Source: Zoroaster sp. YZ-2022 (lineage: Eukaryota; Echinodermata; Asteroidea; Forcipulatida; Zoroasteridae). Taken from it: a stretch of 64,000 nucleotides of DNA. Under the pieces are notes generated by a model. The model was not told where the DNA came from, searched no databases, and saw only the letters and a list, made by a program, of their open reading frames with translations. The translations under genes were made by a program, and so were the position numbers. Of the stretch, positions 11,850 to 22,835 are shown in pieces. The stretch is from the NCBI GenBank assembly GCA_029582265.1, contig CM055822.1, forward strand, positions 42,384,559 to 42,448,558, given 5' to 3'. How positions within the stretch are numbered: the stretch's first letter is position 1; each line of letters starts with the position of its first letter.

Positions 11850-13298
11850 TCATTTTTCATTTCATTTATTGATTTCACAGGTAGAAAAAACAAATAAACA
11901 CAAATTTACATTAGATTAACAGAAACAAAGGTAGCACCCCTGTAGGATTACAAAAAAGTAAACTAAATTACTGTCGAGTTGATCTCCTGATACTACCACT
12001 TAGGAAGTAAACAAACATTGAATCACACAAAGAACGATAAATGGCTTTAGGTACACTTTGAGATATAAAAATAATATTATAATAAAAATATAAAAACTTA
12101 AATACTACACAGTTTGAGTTAGGGCATCTGCTAGGCCAGGGACTAATACATGTTTTCTAAGTGAATACATAAATAAAGATAAACTATAAATAACTGTTTC
12201 TTTAACATCTGTTGGTAGCACCTCCCATAATCTAGGGAATCTATAAAAAAGAGAATGATGAGCAGCATTGGACCTTGCCATTTGATGAGAAAACTTAATA
12301 ACTTCAGTATGTCTACGATTAACATGGATTAGATCAATAGGAATGTCAAATTTATTATATAAACATTTAATAGCAAACACAATTGAAAGGAAATGAATTC
12401 TATTGTTTAAAAAGGGAAGACCCAACTTGACACACCTGTCAGAATACACAATTTCACTATTGGAATTAAGTAAAACCTTTCTCGGCAGGCCTAAACAAAA
12501 ACGGGTTAAACGTCTTTGTACCTTCTCAAGCGTTTCTTGCTGGGTAGTGAGGACAGGGCACCAGACGGGGGCTGCATACTCAAGTATGGGTCTGCTAATT
12601 GAGCGATAAAGTGAAATAAGAATTTTAGGGTCCCTAGTTTTAACTACTCTACCAATAAATCTATTTAGCCTTGTGGCTTTTGAAGCAACATTGCTAATAT
12701 GGGTTTTCCAGCTTAAGTCCCTATAAATAATAACACCAAGGTATTTGTAGTTATCAACATTTTCCAAAGTGTAATCACCAATATTATACAGTGGTTTAGC
12801 AGGATTTCTAGAACGGGTCACAGTCATTAGCTTACATTTATTTGGGTTTAAAGCCATACAGTTTAAATTACACCGGGTGTTTATGTGCTGCAGATCATTC
12901 TGGAGTGTCACTTCATCATCTGGAGTTTCAATAACTCTATACAAAACAGTGTCATCTGCATATTGACGAAGATTCGACTGAACACAAAATGGCAGATCAA
13001 AAGCATAAATGTTGAAAAGTAAAGGTCCAAGAACAAATCCCTGTGGCACACCAGAATGAACCGCAGCCCAGTCAGATGATGATCCCATAAACTGAACCCG
13101 TTGAGACCTATTTGTAAGATAAGACTTAAACCAGTCCAACATTGAACCACAAACGCCATATTTATGTAATTTGTTCAAAAGAACTTGATGACTCACACGA
13201 TCAAATGCTTTAGACCAATCCAAAAATATGGCATCAATGCGGGAGGGTTTCGGAACATCAAGTGCATTGGCCCAGCTATGATAAAGAGTTGTCAATGT
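11850..13298 (-). mobile_element. 5'-truncated CR1/Jockey-type LINE
   Basis: The minus-strand element encodes a reverse transcriptase fragment (12105-13295) followed by about 250 bp of 3' UTR and an AATGAAATGAAAAATGAAAT tail at 11850-11870. TCAGGCTGATT occurs at both 11839-11849 and 13323-13333 and could be read as an 11-bp target duplication. However, the unoccupied paralogue near 17006-17075 also holds two such words, so the 5' junction lies somewhere between 13298 and 13322. Confidence 0.75.
12105..13295 (-). CDS. Non-LTR retrotransposon reverse transcriptase, N-terminally truncated
   Basis: The open frame of about 396 codons begins at a non-ATG codon because the element is 5' truncated. 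It has RT palm motif A (AIFLDWSKAFDRVSH), motif B (SGVPQGFVLGPLLFNIYAFD), motif C with the catalytic QYADDTVLY, then LNPNKCKLM and YKYLGVII (motifs D and E) and a long thumb/C-terminal region ending LADALTQTV. The endonuclease domain and the first RT motifs are absent, so it cannot mobilise itself. The frame is intact to its stop, which suggests a fairly recent insertion. The family is CR1/Jockey-like from the GVPQGxxLGPLLF pattern; the exact clade is not settled here. Confidence 0.85.
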   Translation of the reverse strand: MTTLYHSWANALDVPKPSRIDAIFLDWSKAFDRVSHQVLLNKLHKYGVCGSMLDWFKSYLTNRSQRVQFMGSSSDWAAVHSGVPQGFVLGPLLFNIYAFDLPFCVQSNLRQYADDTVLYRVIETPDDEVTLQNDLQHINTRCNLNCMALNPNKCKLMTVTRSRNPAKPLYNIGDYTLENVDNYKYLGVIIYRDLSWKTHISNVASKATRLNRFIGRVVKTRDPKILISLYRSISRPILEYAAPVWCPVLTTQQETLEKVQRRLTRFCLGLPRKVLLNSNSEIVYSDRCVKLGLPFLNNRIHFLSIVFAIKCLYNKFDIPIDLIHVNRRHTEVIKFSHQMARSNAAHHSLFYRFPRLWEVLPTDVKETVIYSLSLFMYSLRKHVLVPGLADALTQTV

Positions 13299-13806
13299 TC
13301 TGTGAATGCATATAAAAGAGTATCAGGCTGATTATAAAGGTGTCGTGGTGCTAGACCACTATTCTTATTCAGTGTCTATAGTTCATTCCGGTTCAAAATG
13401 GTTGATACCAATTTGTATGTCTTTTGTATTGTCTTTGGGCTGTTGTAAATACCCTTATAACGCAACACAAAATTAGGTACAGTATGTTCAGGTGGTTTTC
13501 ACATGGGCGAATGGCACTGCATTTTGTGCATTGGAACATTTGTGTCCCTTCGTATATCACACTCAACCAATTTGTATTGCAAAAGGGTAACTTTAACAGA
13601 CTGACTAGATGATGTCCTTATAGTGTGTTGTTTTATCATATGATGGATAGTGTTAAAATTCAATATTGATATCTCTGTTATTGTAATATTTATTTGTTTA
13701 TCAATTGACGTAACAGTTGCCCTTGGCAACTGGCTCGCTTATAGCATTTTGATTGCACCATAATGATTTATATCAACAGATGAATGGATTGTTTTATTAC
13801 TGGCAT

Positions 13807-14160
13807 AATAATAATAATAATAATGTGTGGACTTATATAGCGCACGTATCCACCAACTGAGTGGTGCTCAAGGCGCATTATATTATTACCACTGCTCATA
13901 AGGCTCATAAATCATTCCTGAAACCATCTCAGCTCCCTGGGGAGTATACAGCTCAATTGCTGCCATTACAGCGCATATAGGGCTTATCAACCAACTCTGC
14001 CCCTCACAGGTACCCATTTAACCCCTGGGTGGAGAGAAGCAATTATGGTTAAGTGTCTTGCTCAAGGACACAAGTGTCACGGCCGGGTTTCGAACCCACA
14101 TTCTGCTGCTAACACCAGAACTTGAGTCCGGTAAGCTAGACCGGTCGGCCACGACACTCC
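13807..14160 (-). mobile_element. tRNA-derived SINE with (ATT)n tail, full length
   Basis: On the minus strand the head reads GTGTCGTGGCCGACCGGTCT (A box), a type-II-like variable region (CAGAACTT-type), and a B box GGGTTCGAAACCC. Then come the body (CACTTGTGTCCTTGAGCAAG, AACCCCTGGGTGG-type strings) and the 3' end GCGCTATATAAGTCC with ATT repeats (13807-13825 on plus as AATAAT). The same family is complete at 59560-59931 and 5'-truncated at 31356-31428. It lies inside segmental-duplication copy 1 and is absent from copy 2. Confidence 0.85.
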
Positions 14161-15339
14161 ATAGTAATCATAGTAATCAGGCAAGGCAATAAATAATCAA
14201 GCAATTAATTAATACTATTCAGTCCAATAAGAAGAAAAAAATGTATATCATGTACACGTATTCTGATTGTTGTATATTGTGTAAGGCTTAATGTAGATGA
14301 GAATGGGCCAAATTAATAATATTCAGTCCAACGGCGGTGGAATGATTTTGAAAGTGGGCGCCAAATCCAAACCAGCGAGCCAGCGAGCGAAGCGAGCTTA
14401 CGCTGTAGGATTCGAGACCTGCTTTTGCATTCAATAAGCTCTGTGAGCATTTATGAGCTATTTAAGCTTATAAAATGTAATTTTATTGAGTCCATTTTGG
14501 AAAATGATTTGTTGATCTTAACCACAAAATTAGTTTGTGTACCCCAACGGATATTGTGCCTCCCTTGGAAATGTTGCCCCCCTCGTTGCGTTATAACGTT
14601 AACTTGACTACACTCCGACTACGTTTTGCCCAGTTCTTTTCTGGATTTTTAAAAATGCGAGTTTTATTGATGCCAGCATTTAACTCAACAAGTTTCAAGA
14701 GGATCAACTGGAGAGATTTTCTACAAATCTGAACTGAAGTCCGAAAAATATAATCCTGGCTACATACGTGGGGTCCAGGGCCCGGGGGTCCAAGGCCAGC
14801 TTATAAAATGTAATTTTATTGAGTCCATTTTGGAAAATGATTTCAGGATCTTAACCACAATATTTTTAATAAGGACCAGAAAGTCTCCAAAATAAATATT
14901 GAATTGACAGCATGCGTGAGACAAATATTTGGCTAAAATCCATCGGGAATTGAATGAGGTGAGAGTACAGTATAAATCCACAAAGGCATATTTTAAAAAC
15001 GTATTCTTATCTTGGTCAGAGGTTTTCCTTTATAATTATAAATGGTTGAAAATCTATGTTTGAAAATAAAAAATATGGCATAATTTGAAAACAAGTCTGT
15101 TAAAATGATTGGATGGATTATTGCATTGGTAACCCCCAAAACATCATTGAAACGTGGGATAAAAACTAGTGCATATTTTAAAAAACACACAAGTCAGTCA
15201 TGGAGAATTATATTCCTATCTAATTGGTCAGAGGTTTTTCTTTATTACTACGAACGGTTGAAAATCTGTGAAAAAAAGTCTATTACGATAATAGACCTAG
15301 GTATTTAAAACTCTTTTTCTCTCCGGAATTAATTAGTTG

Positions 15340-15420
15340 TTTGTGCGACAGCGCAAACACTTCTTTGAAATAGTTCGGTTTTTAGGTGTTCGCGTGCGAC
15401 AGCGCGCGAACACCTAATTG
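15340..15420. repeat. Two strong stem-loops with shared GTGCGACAGCGC loop
   Basis: TTAGGTGTTCGCG pairs perfectly with CGCGAACACCTAA around a loop (15382-15417). A shorter GTTTGTGCG/CGCAAAC stem precedes it. No T-run follows, and in a eukaryote this is unlikely to be a terminator; it looks like the end of a MITE. Confidence 0.5.
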
Positions 15421-15619
15421 CTTCTGTTCACTCAAAAGGAAATGTTTATGTTAATTTTAGCAGTACAGCTCACTCAAAATATAGCCTTTTACAGAGTGGT
15501 CTTTTTGTATTGCAATCGTGTGTTGAATTGCAATAACATTCATTTACTGAATTTCAATAATATTCAATTACTAAATTAAAAGTCAAGCACTTTGGACTTG
15601 AAATGGCTCATTAAGTGGA

Positions 15620-16140
15620 AACAACCGCCGTCGGCTCGTAAATTGAGAGGTTTCAGCTCTTGCTGTGAACAGACTATTTTTGTTCTGTTTTTGTTCGGTA
15701 TTGTTGTGCTTGTAACGGTAATTATCTCAAACAAAATGACAATAAAACTACCGAATATCATATCAATCATTTGTCAACGTGAGATATGAAATCAATAAAT
15801 TTGAAGTCTTTTTGATGACAGGCTAATTTAGTGTTTCATTACGTTTTTCCGCCTGCTGTCGGCTCGTATTATATGAGAGGTTTCAGCTCTTACTGAGAAC
15901 AGACTATTGAATTTTAAGCGGTTTTTGTTCGGTGTTGTTATCTCAAACAAAATGACAATAAAACTACCGAATATCATATAAATCATTTGTCAACGTGAGA
16001 TATGAAATCAATAAATTTGAAGTCTTTTTGATGACAGGCCAATTTAGTGTTTCATTACGTTTTTGCGCCTGCTGTCGGCTTGTATTATTATTAGAGGTGT
16101 CAGCTCTTACTGAGAAAAGACTATTGAATTTTAAACGTTG
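15620..16140 (+). repeat. Tandem repeat of about 220-230 bp, 2.3 copies
   Basis: The (C/T)GTCGGCT.GTA…GAGAGGTTTCAGCTCTT motif recurs at about 15629, 15857 and 16073. CAAACAAAATGACAATAAAA, CTACCGAATATCATAT and GATATGAAATCAATAAATTTG blocks lie in the first two copies. No coding potential is conserved. Confidence 0.8.
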
Positions 16141-16664
16141 TTTTCGTTATTGCAATTTGATACTGTAAACAATTAAATTCAACAATTATGTGTGGAAATT
16201 CTTAATAATCTGTTTATATTTGGATTATTGAAGGTATAAAAGTAAAGGTTGTGATTCTTATTGGTCAATTGTGCACTCTGTTGTCAAAACAAGACCCGTT
16301 GTCAGGTGATGAAGTTCAAGCCTTTTAAAACGCGATGCGCGCATGAGCCTTTCAAAAGGCTTGCCGTCCAGAAAGAGTTATGTCTGTATAGTCGCTATCG
16401 ACATGGGTCAGCGTTCGAGTAGCTAGAAATTCAAAACACAAAGATAGCTTAATCAATATAGTTTGGCTAGCCTTGTATTTGAGGAGAAGTAAAATGTTGC
16501 TGTCACTAAATTTTCAACCATCTCAGAAAGGAGCATCTCTTTCCTAAGCCCTCCACCGAGATTTTCCAGTACAATATTTTTATTTTCTAACCCTCATTTT
16601 GGCTTCATTGTAATAAATGAAACCGGAGGGGAGTGGATCTAAATATTGTACCACAAATAATAAC

Positions 16665-18115
16665 ACTGAAATTGTTGAAATCAAAACTGCAAATGAATTT
16701 TTGTTTACAACCCTTTTTAAGATGAAGACTTATGCATACTATTCGGATAAACACTTTGCGTCAATTGACCATGCAGTTGTATGAACGTTTGCACTTTTCT
16801 GAGAAACAGACCAATTCTCACAGGTTTGTATCATTCTATAAAGTGAATTCTTACTTCCAGCGTGAAGATTGATCTTAAACCTGATAAGGTTATGAAAAGA
16901 TTAATCTATGACAAACTATTATAATTTGTTAATAGGCTATTAAAATCCCAAATTAACTTAGCTTCAATGTTTGTAGCAATTTGTTTTGGTATGTTTGAAG
17001 CTCTTCAGGCTGATCACATACTGTACACGTGTATATCCCATGATGTTCTGTACTGTGAATACATATAACAGTTCAGGCTAAGTATCAAGAGTATCACTAT
17101 TCTTATTCAGTGTTTAGTTCATTCCAGTTCAAACTGGTTCATACCAATTTCTATGTCTTTTTTGTCTTTTGGCATTGTCTTTGGGCTGTTGTAGATGCCC
17201 TTATAATCCAATACAAATTAGGTGTGTTCAGGTGGTTTTCACATGGGAGAATGGCATGGCATTTCATGCATTGAAATATTTGTGTACATTTTGTATGTCA
17301 CATTCACTAATTTGTATTGCGACGGGCAATTTTAACAGACTGAATGGATGATTTTCTGGCAAGATAGTGTTTTGTCGTGTTATATGATAGATAGTGTTAA
17401 AATTCAATCTTTATATCTCTTTTATTGTAAGTTTTATTTGTTGATAAATTGATGTAATGGTTGCCCTTGGCAAGGTGCTCGCTTAACCATTTTGATTGTA
17501 TCATAATGATTCATAACCTATCACCAGTTGAATGGATTGCCTTATTACTAGCATAGTAATCATGCAATGCAATTAATACTATTCAGTCCAATAAGGAAAA
17601 TGTATATCATGCACACGTATTCGAATTGTTGTATATTGTGTAAGGCGAGCGAAGCGAGCTTAAGCCGTGGGATCCGAGGCCCGCTTTTGCATTCAATAAG
17701 CTCCAGTGTCAGCATTTATGAGCTATTTAAGCTCATAAAATGTAATTTTATTGATTCCATTTTGGAAAAAGGTGTTTTGATCTTAACCAGAAAATTATTA
17801 TTTTTTTATAAGGACCAGAAAGTCTCAAAAGCAAATACTGAATTAACAGTGTTACATGAGAATACGTGGGAAAAACATTTTGTTAAAATCCATTGTGGAC
17901 ATTGGGGAATGGAATCAGGTGAGACTACAGTATGGATCCACAATGGCGAGATGCTCTGTGATATGCATATTTTAAACATACAGTCATGGAGAATTATAAA
18001 GTATTCTTATCTTGCTAAATTGTTTTGTTATGAACAGTTGAAAATCTATGAAAAATATTGCTACAAAAAGGGCGTATTAAATTAATTGGATGGATTCTTG
18101 CATTAGTAATCCCCT
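16665..18115 (+). repeat. Segmental duplication, copy 2 (paralogue of 11500-15310)
   Basis: It carries the same order of blocks as copy 1 but lacks the LINE and the SINE, so it approximates the pre-insertion state. Around 17006 it reads TTCAGGCTGATCACATACTG, the empty counterpart of the LINE site. Open frames here (for example 17567-18085) are not conserved in copy 1 and are not genes. Confidence 0.75.
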
Positions 18116-18459
18116 GTAGAATAATTATGGCGAGGGCTGAAAACACCCTATCCTCAAGGATTTGAGCCACTTCCAATTTTTTTATTTTTAATATTTTCAT
18201 TTTCCGGAAAGAATTGTGATGCGGCCGCGAATGGTGTAAATGTTGAAGAATGATTCTAAATTGCAATGACTGCCACTGAACGTAGGCATGTCTGAGTTTG
18301 GACAGAAAGTAAAGGTCAGGTCAGTTACATGTGTTTTATGCCCCCACAAAAAAATAATAAATACATAAATAAATAAATTAAAACAAATAAAAAAGGAACA
18401 GCCATAATCCAACTCCCAAAGTTGAGCCCTGGTGTTGGCCAGTGTGCACCCTTGGTCAT

Positions 18460-18555
18460 TCTTACACCGGATGACTGTGAGTGAATACTGACATAAACGT
18501 TTTTCTACCTAGCTATACTCGTTGGAGTCTTTCTGTCATCCTTTTTACAGGTATG
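18460..18555 (+). repeat. Direct repeat copy 1 (partner at 19170-19262)
   Basis: Shared words: GGATGAC(T)G.G.GTGAAT, ACTGACATAA/ACTGACCTAA, TTTTCTACCT, CTCGTTGGAGTCT/CTCATTGGAGTCT, TGTCATCCTTTTTACAG. The two copies are about 710 bp apart, suggesting a small tandem duplication. Confidence 0.65.
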
Positions 18556-19169
18556 TGTAATTTTATTTAAATTTAATAATCATTTAAGAATGACTAAATT
18601 GCTGATGTTTCATTCAAGTTTACCCATGAGTTCTTGGGATTTATATTTGTTGCATTTTTATTTGTTCAAACTTGGATCAACTTGTGCATTTTTCATTACA
18701 TACACCCGTGTGTAACTTTGGCCCAAACCTTCTTGTTTTTTACTCAGATTTGGGTTTCTTAAAGTTAAGAATTTACAGAAGTTATTTGTATTAAGATTTG
18801 TATTGGATCACTTTTCCAACTATGTGTATTTTAAGTAGGAAAAGCCAGCATAGATTATATTTTAGAAGATTTAATTGATGCCATTACCTTTGTACACTTT
18901 GCATATGTATACCTAGGCATGGGGCACTTATCAGACCTCATAGTCTGAAACAATGAGACCACTGTATAGCACATTCCATAGCACATTCCAGTGCTATTAT
19001 TTCATAATTCACCCAGTTCTGAATTTGCCCTGATTGTTGTGACTTAAAATCACAGTTTGAGTTTACATGTTTCATTATTTTAGTCTATCAGCCAAAAGAT
19101 ATTTAGTTTTTTTTAAAGTTTATTTCTTAAATTCTATAAGATAGTTTAGTAAAAGTTATTTATGTATTT

Positions 19170-19262
19170 TACAGTCATACACGGGATGACGGGTGAATGC
19201 ACACTGACCTAACAGTTTTCTACCTTACTCATTGGAGTCTCTGTGTCATCCTTTTTACAGAA
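19170..19262 (+). repeat. Direct repeat copy 2 (partner at 18460-18555)
   Basis: This is the second copy of the TCTACCT…TTGGAGTCT…GTCATCCTTTTTACAG block. Its CTTTTTACAG end resembles a splice acceptor, but no credible exon follows. Confidence 0.6.
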
Positions 19263-19428
19263 TCTTCTTTACGAGCACGAACAATTTCAGAATTTATCTG
19301 TTTTGGTTTCGGAGAAGATGCAATTGTTCATATCATTTGATTGATTTACATGTATTTTCAAATTTTACCGACCATAACTTCCGGTTCAATCTTGTGATTA
19401 CGTTTACACTCCAGAATGTGGTTGTTTG

Positions 19429-19957
19429 TAAAGTGGTTGAATGTGGTTGAAAGTGGTTGAATGTGGGTGAATGTGGTTGAATGTGGTTGAATGGTTGAAT
19501 GTGGTTGAATTTGGTTGAATGTGGTTGAATGTGGTTGAATGTGCTTGAATGTGCTTGAATGTGGTTGAATGGTTGAAATTGGTTGAATGTGGTTGAATGT
19601 GCTTGAATGTGGTTGAATGTGGTTGAATGTGGTTGAATGGTTGAAAGTGGTTGAATGTGGTTGAATGTGGTTGAATGGTTGAAAGAGGTTGAATGTGGTT
19701 GAATGTGGTTGAATGGTTGAACGTGGTTGAATGTGGTTGAATGTGGTTGAATGGTTGAAAGTAGTTGAATGTGGTTGAATGTGGTTGAATGGTTGAAAGT
19801 GGTTGAATGTGGTTGAATGTGGTTGAATGGTTGAAAGTGGTTGAATGTGGTTGAATGTGGTTGAATGGTTGAAAGTGGTTGAATGTGGTTGAATGGTTGA
19901 ATGGTTGAATGTGGTTGAATGTGGTTGAATGGTTGAATGTGGTTGAATGTGGTTGTT
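19429..19957 (+). repeat. TTGAATGTGG minisatellite with a 38-bp higher-order period
   Basis: The basic unit is TTGAATGTGG (10 bp), with 8-bp (TTGAATGG) and TTGAAAGTGG variants. In the middle they recur in the order 10+10+8+10, giving a 38-bp higher-order repeat. Both long minus-strand frames across it (HIQPHSTTFN-type) are artefacts of the repeat. Confidence 0.95.
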
Positions 19958-20819
19958 CAACTGTGCCAAATTTTGTGAAATTCCGATTCATGTTTTTCTT
20001 TTGGAGATAGTAAAACGTGATTTGTATAAACCCTACCAGATGTGCGTTAGAAGTTTTTAAATTTGAACTTCCTGTTTTGACTGGAAGCAAAAATCACGTT
20101 AAGTAAAAGTATGTCAGAAAAATGTCACATAATTCAATTTCTTTACAATTGTGCAAAATTACGATTTTTCCATTCTTGATTCAAGACATATTATTCCATC
20201 TAATTTGTTAAATAAATTTCACGAAATATAGCCCCGTGCCCGCGCGCCATCACTATCAAGTACATTTTGAGTCATGTAGCTCAGTACCCTGCCTGCCGGC
20301 AGCGCAGGCCCACTGACTGGCGTTATGACTATACCATCTTTGACTCGAAAACATGGTTTGCAGGATCGTGTAACGGACAGCCTTTATAAATTTATTTGCC
20401 ACATACAAACCAAACACATACTGTACTTAGTATAATTTCATTATTTCAAACTTACGGGACGAATCTGATTTCGAACATTTTGAAAGAAAGCGTTTCGTCC
20501 GCGGACATATCAAGCATGAGGGTCAATCGGTGGGAGACGGTGGACATGTCTCTCCACTTTTTAGAGTGGGTGACAGTATATTCAAGATTCGTGATTAAAA
20601 ATATTTATTGTAATGAGAAAAAAAAGCATGAAAATTTATTTCCCAGTCTACATAGAAAAACTTTTATTAAATACATTTACGTATAGAATTACATTACATT
20701 TTCTATAAACACAAATGGGTCACTTGGACTGTCATTCAGAAACACTGGGGGCACAAACGACAGAAGACTGGGTAAGACAGATAATAAACGATGTAGGAAC
20801 AGGAAAAAACAGAAACAGG

Positions 20820-21910
20820 GAACAATTGATTGAATCTTGACCTACACCGACGCGTGTATAGCACTGCATACTCAGTGCTTTCAAAGTGTCTGTGGAAAAA
20901 AAAATACTAGTGCAGACGTCTTAACCTCTCGGCCACCGAGCTTGCCCGATGATGGTTGGCTGGCTAGAATCCTATAATTATAGCAGCGGGTGCCGCAACA
21001 TTTATAGTTAGCAAGAATTTCACCAAAACTATAAATATAAAAGCAGGAGGTCGTGGGTTCGAATCCCGCCCGAGTCGCCTGTGAAGTTTTTTTTTCCACA
21101 GACACTCGGAAAGCACTGAGTATGCAGTGTTATACACGCGTCGGTGTAGGGCAAAAATTCAATCAATTGTTTATTGCTCAAAGGCGGCTATGTTCGTCGA
21201 AATGCGCCTGCCAAGAACACGAAGGATGCTGATGACACAGAGTGGGATTGGTCCTTCAAGTACAGCAACACCAAAGTACTTGAAATCGCGCGCACACCCA
21301 GCATCGCATCGTTCTGCGAAAAACAACACTACAAGTTCATAGCGCACACAACCCGCCGCTAAAATAATGAGCTCCAAAAGATCCTTTGCTTTGCGAACCC
21401 TCGGAAAGGACAACAAGCGCACTGGACGCGTCTTGGCAAGAACGCCCAGATTGAACCTATGCAGCTTAGAAGAATTATGTTTAACAGAGATGATTTCAAC
21501 AAGTGGCTGTACGAAAAATATGGCCATGGATCTCCAAGTACGTAAGACGTACACGTTGAGAAACCCTAACGACGACGACGACCCGACGCAAGAATTTCAT
21601 CAAAACTATAAATGTCGCGGCACCCGCTGCTATACAGGATTCTAGCCAATCGTCATTGGACAAGCTCGGTGGTCGAGAGGTTAAGACGTGGGTTCGAATC
21701 CCGTCCGAGTCACCTGTGAAGTTTTTTTCCACAGACACTCGGCAAGCACTGAGTATGCAGTGCTATTCAATCAATTGTTTTTACACCCGACGCAAGAATT
21801 TCATCAAAACTATAAATGTCGCGGCACCCGCGATTCTAGCCAGCCAATCGTCATCGGGCAAGCTCGGTGGTCGAGAGGTTAAGACGTCTGCACTTGTAAG
21901 CTGATGGCCC
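20820..21910. repeat. Cluster of tRNA-derived SINE-like units in mixed orientation
   Basis: At least four units of the family at 6480-6955 are found here: one inverted fragment (about 20830-20960, plus-strand CGTCTTAACCTCTCGGCC) and plus copies near 21045-21160, 21575-21775 and 21785-21905. Each has (A/G)GGTCGTGGGTTCGAATCCC or a shortened form, TTTTTTCCACAGACACTCGG, and CGACGCAAGAATTTCATCAA. A LINE C-terminal fragment (21171-21560) is embedded between two copies. Confidence 0.75.
21171..21560 (+). pseudogene. C-terminal fragment of a LINE polyprotein
   Basis: In frames that shift once or twice, the translation reads GGYVRRNAPAKNTKDADDTE, then FCEKQHYKFIAHTTRR, LQKILCFANPRK, then LRRIMFNRDDFNKWLYEKYG. 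The 'KFIAH..R…LQK.L.F' and 'QLRR.M..R..F' patterns are typical of the extreme C-terminus of several LINE ORF2 proteins. No reverse transcriptase core is present. The flanking SINE units share the ACCCGACGCAAGAATTTCAT junctions, so the SINE and this LINE tail may be related. Confidence 0.6.
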
Positions 21911-22835
21911 GTAAAATATACCGGTACTTCCCGAAATAATCATGTATATTTTTTACGTTTTCCATAAAACGTAAAATAAGTCGTCATAAAACGCTCAGAA
22001 CGCACCACGGAACATCTTGAATCAAACTATTTCCGGTATCCACAAGGTCGTTTCTTAAACTGAGAATCACACGTGCAGAGTTGTGGGCAAGCCGCCCCCC
22101 CCTTTTAAAATCATCGTTGGTTGGGTTGGGGTTCACATCTGTATTTGCTAGCTCAGAAAGCGCCTAGATTCAACAAATTATTCAACCCCTTAAGCGGGAC
22201 CTGGACCCCAGAAATTGTGGGTTATAGATCCGTCCTTGATGATGGATTGGTGGATCATGAAGAAGACGAACAGCTCGTCTACCTCCTCCCTCCACCCCTG
22301 ACTTGGCCGAGCTGGATTTGTAAAATTTTTGTTTTTTTCACTGCAAGACAATTTGCTGGTTAACTTGGGAGTTTGCATTTTTGCTACATAATCCTGATCA
22401 GTTATTCATGAGAAATAAGTGATGTATAACTTTACATCACGAATGTTCAGCGAATGTTCGGCGAAAAGACGCACTTTGTTAGCATATCAAGCGACACAAA
22501 CGTGCATTCAGCGTTCCGTCACGGTGATTTTCTATCCTACGGATGTTCAGTACACACCAACTGTTTCGATGCGGTACCGGCGGCTATTTTTTCTGCAAGA
22601 TAGATTAGAAATTGGCATAGAAATTGGCATAGAAATCTAACTTAACCCTTTCATTACCAGCCAGTTATGGCAGAGATTACCCTTCTTTACCACAGTAATT
22701 AGGAGCCCAATGTCACTTGAGCACCAGTGGGTTTTACACAATTTCATTGAAGTGCGCCCTCACACGGCAGGAATACACTTTTTTAACTTTCTCATTTCTA
22801 TGTAAAAATGAGTATACAAAAGGGAAGAAAACATT

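Larger units (their letters stand above)
11500..15310 (+). repeat. Segmental duplication, copy 1 (paralogue of 16665-18115)
   Basis: Long stretches align between the copies: GCAAATGAATTTTT.TTTACA…, AAGACTTATGCATACTAT, TCAATTGACCATGCAGTTGT, the CTTATTCAGTGT.TAGTTCATTCC block near 13360 versus 17105, TGTTCAGGTGGTTTTCACATGGG, and GCGAGCGAAGCGAGCTTA near 14383 versus 17645. Copy 1 has extra inserts: a LINE (about 11850-13298) and a SINE (13807-14160). Identity is clearly below that of a recent duplication. Confidence 0.75.

Noticed and set aside
17567..18085. 172-codon plus-strand ORF
   Set aside because: The paralogous segment near 14220-15300 does not preserve the frame, so it is not a gene.
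19358..20090. Two minus-strand ORFs of 203 and 228 codons
   Set aside because: They are read-through of the TTGAATGTGG minisatellite, giving HIQPHSTTFN repeats. Neither has an independent coding signal.
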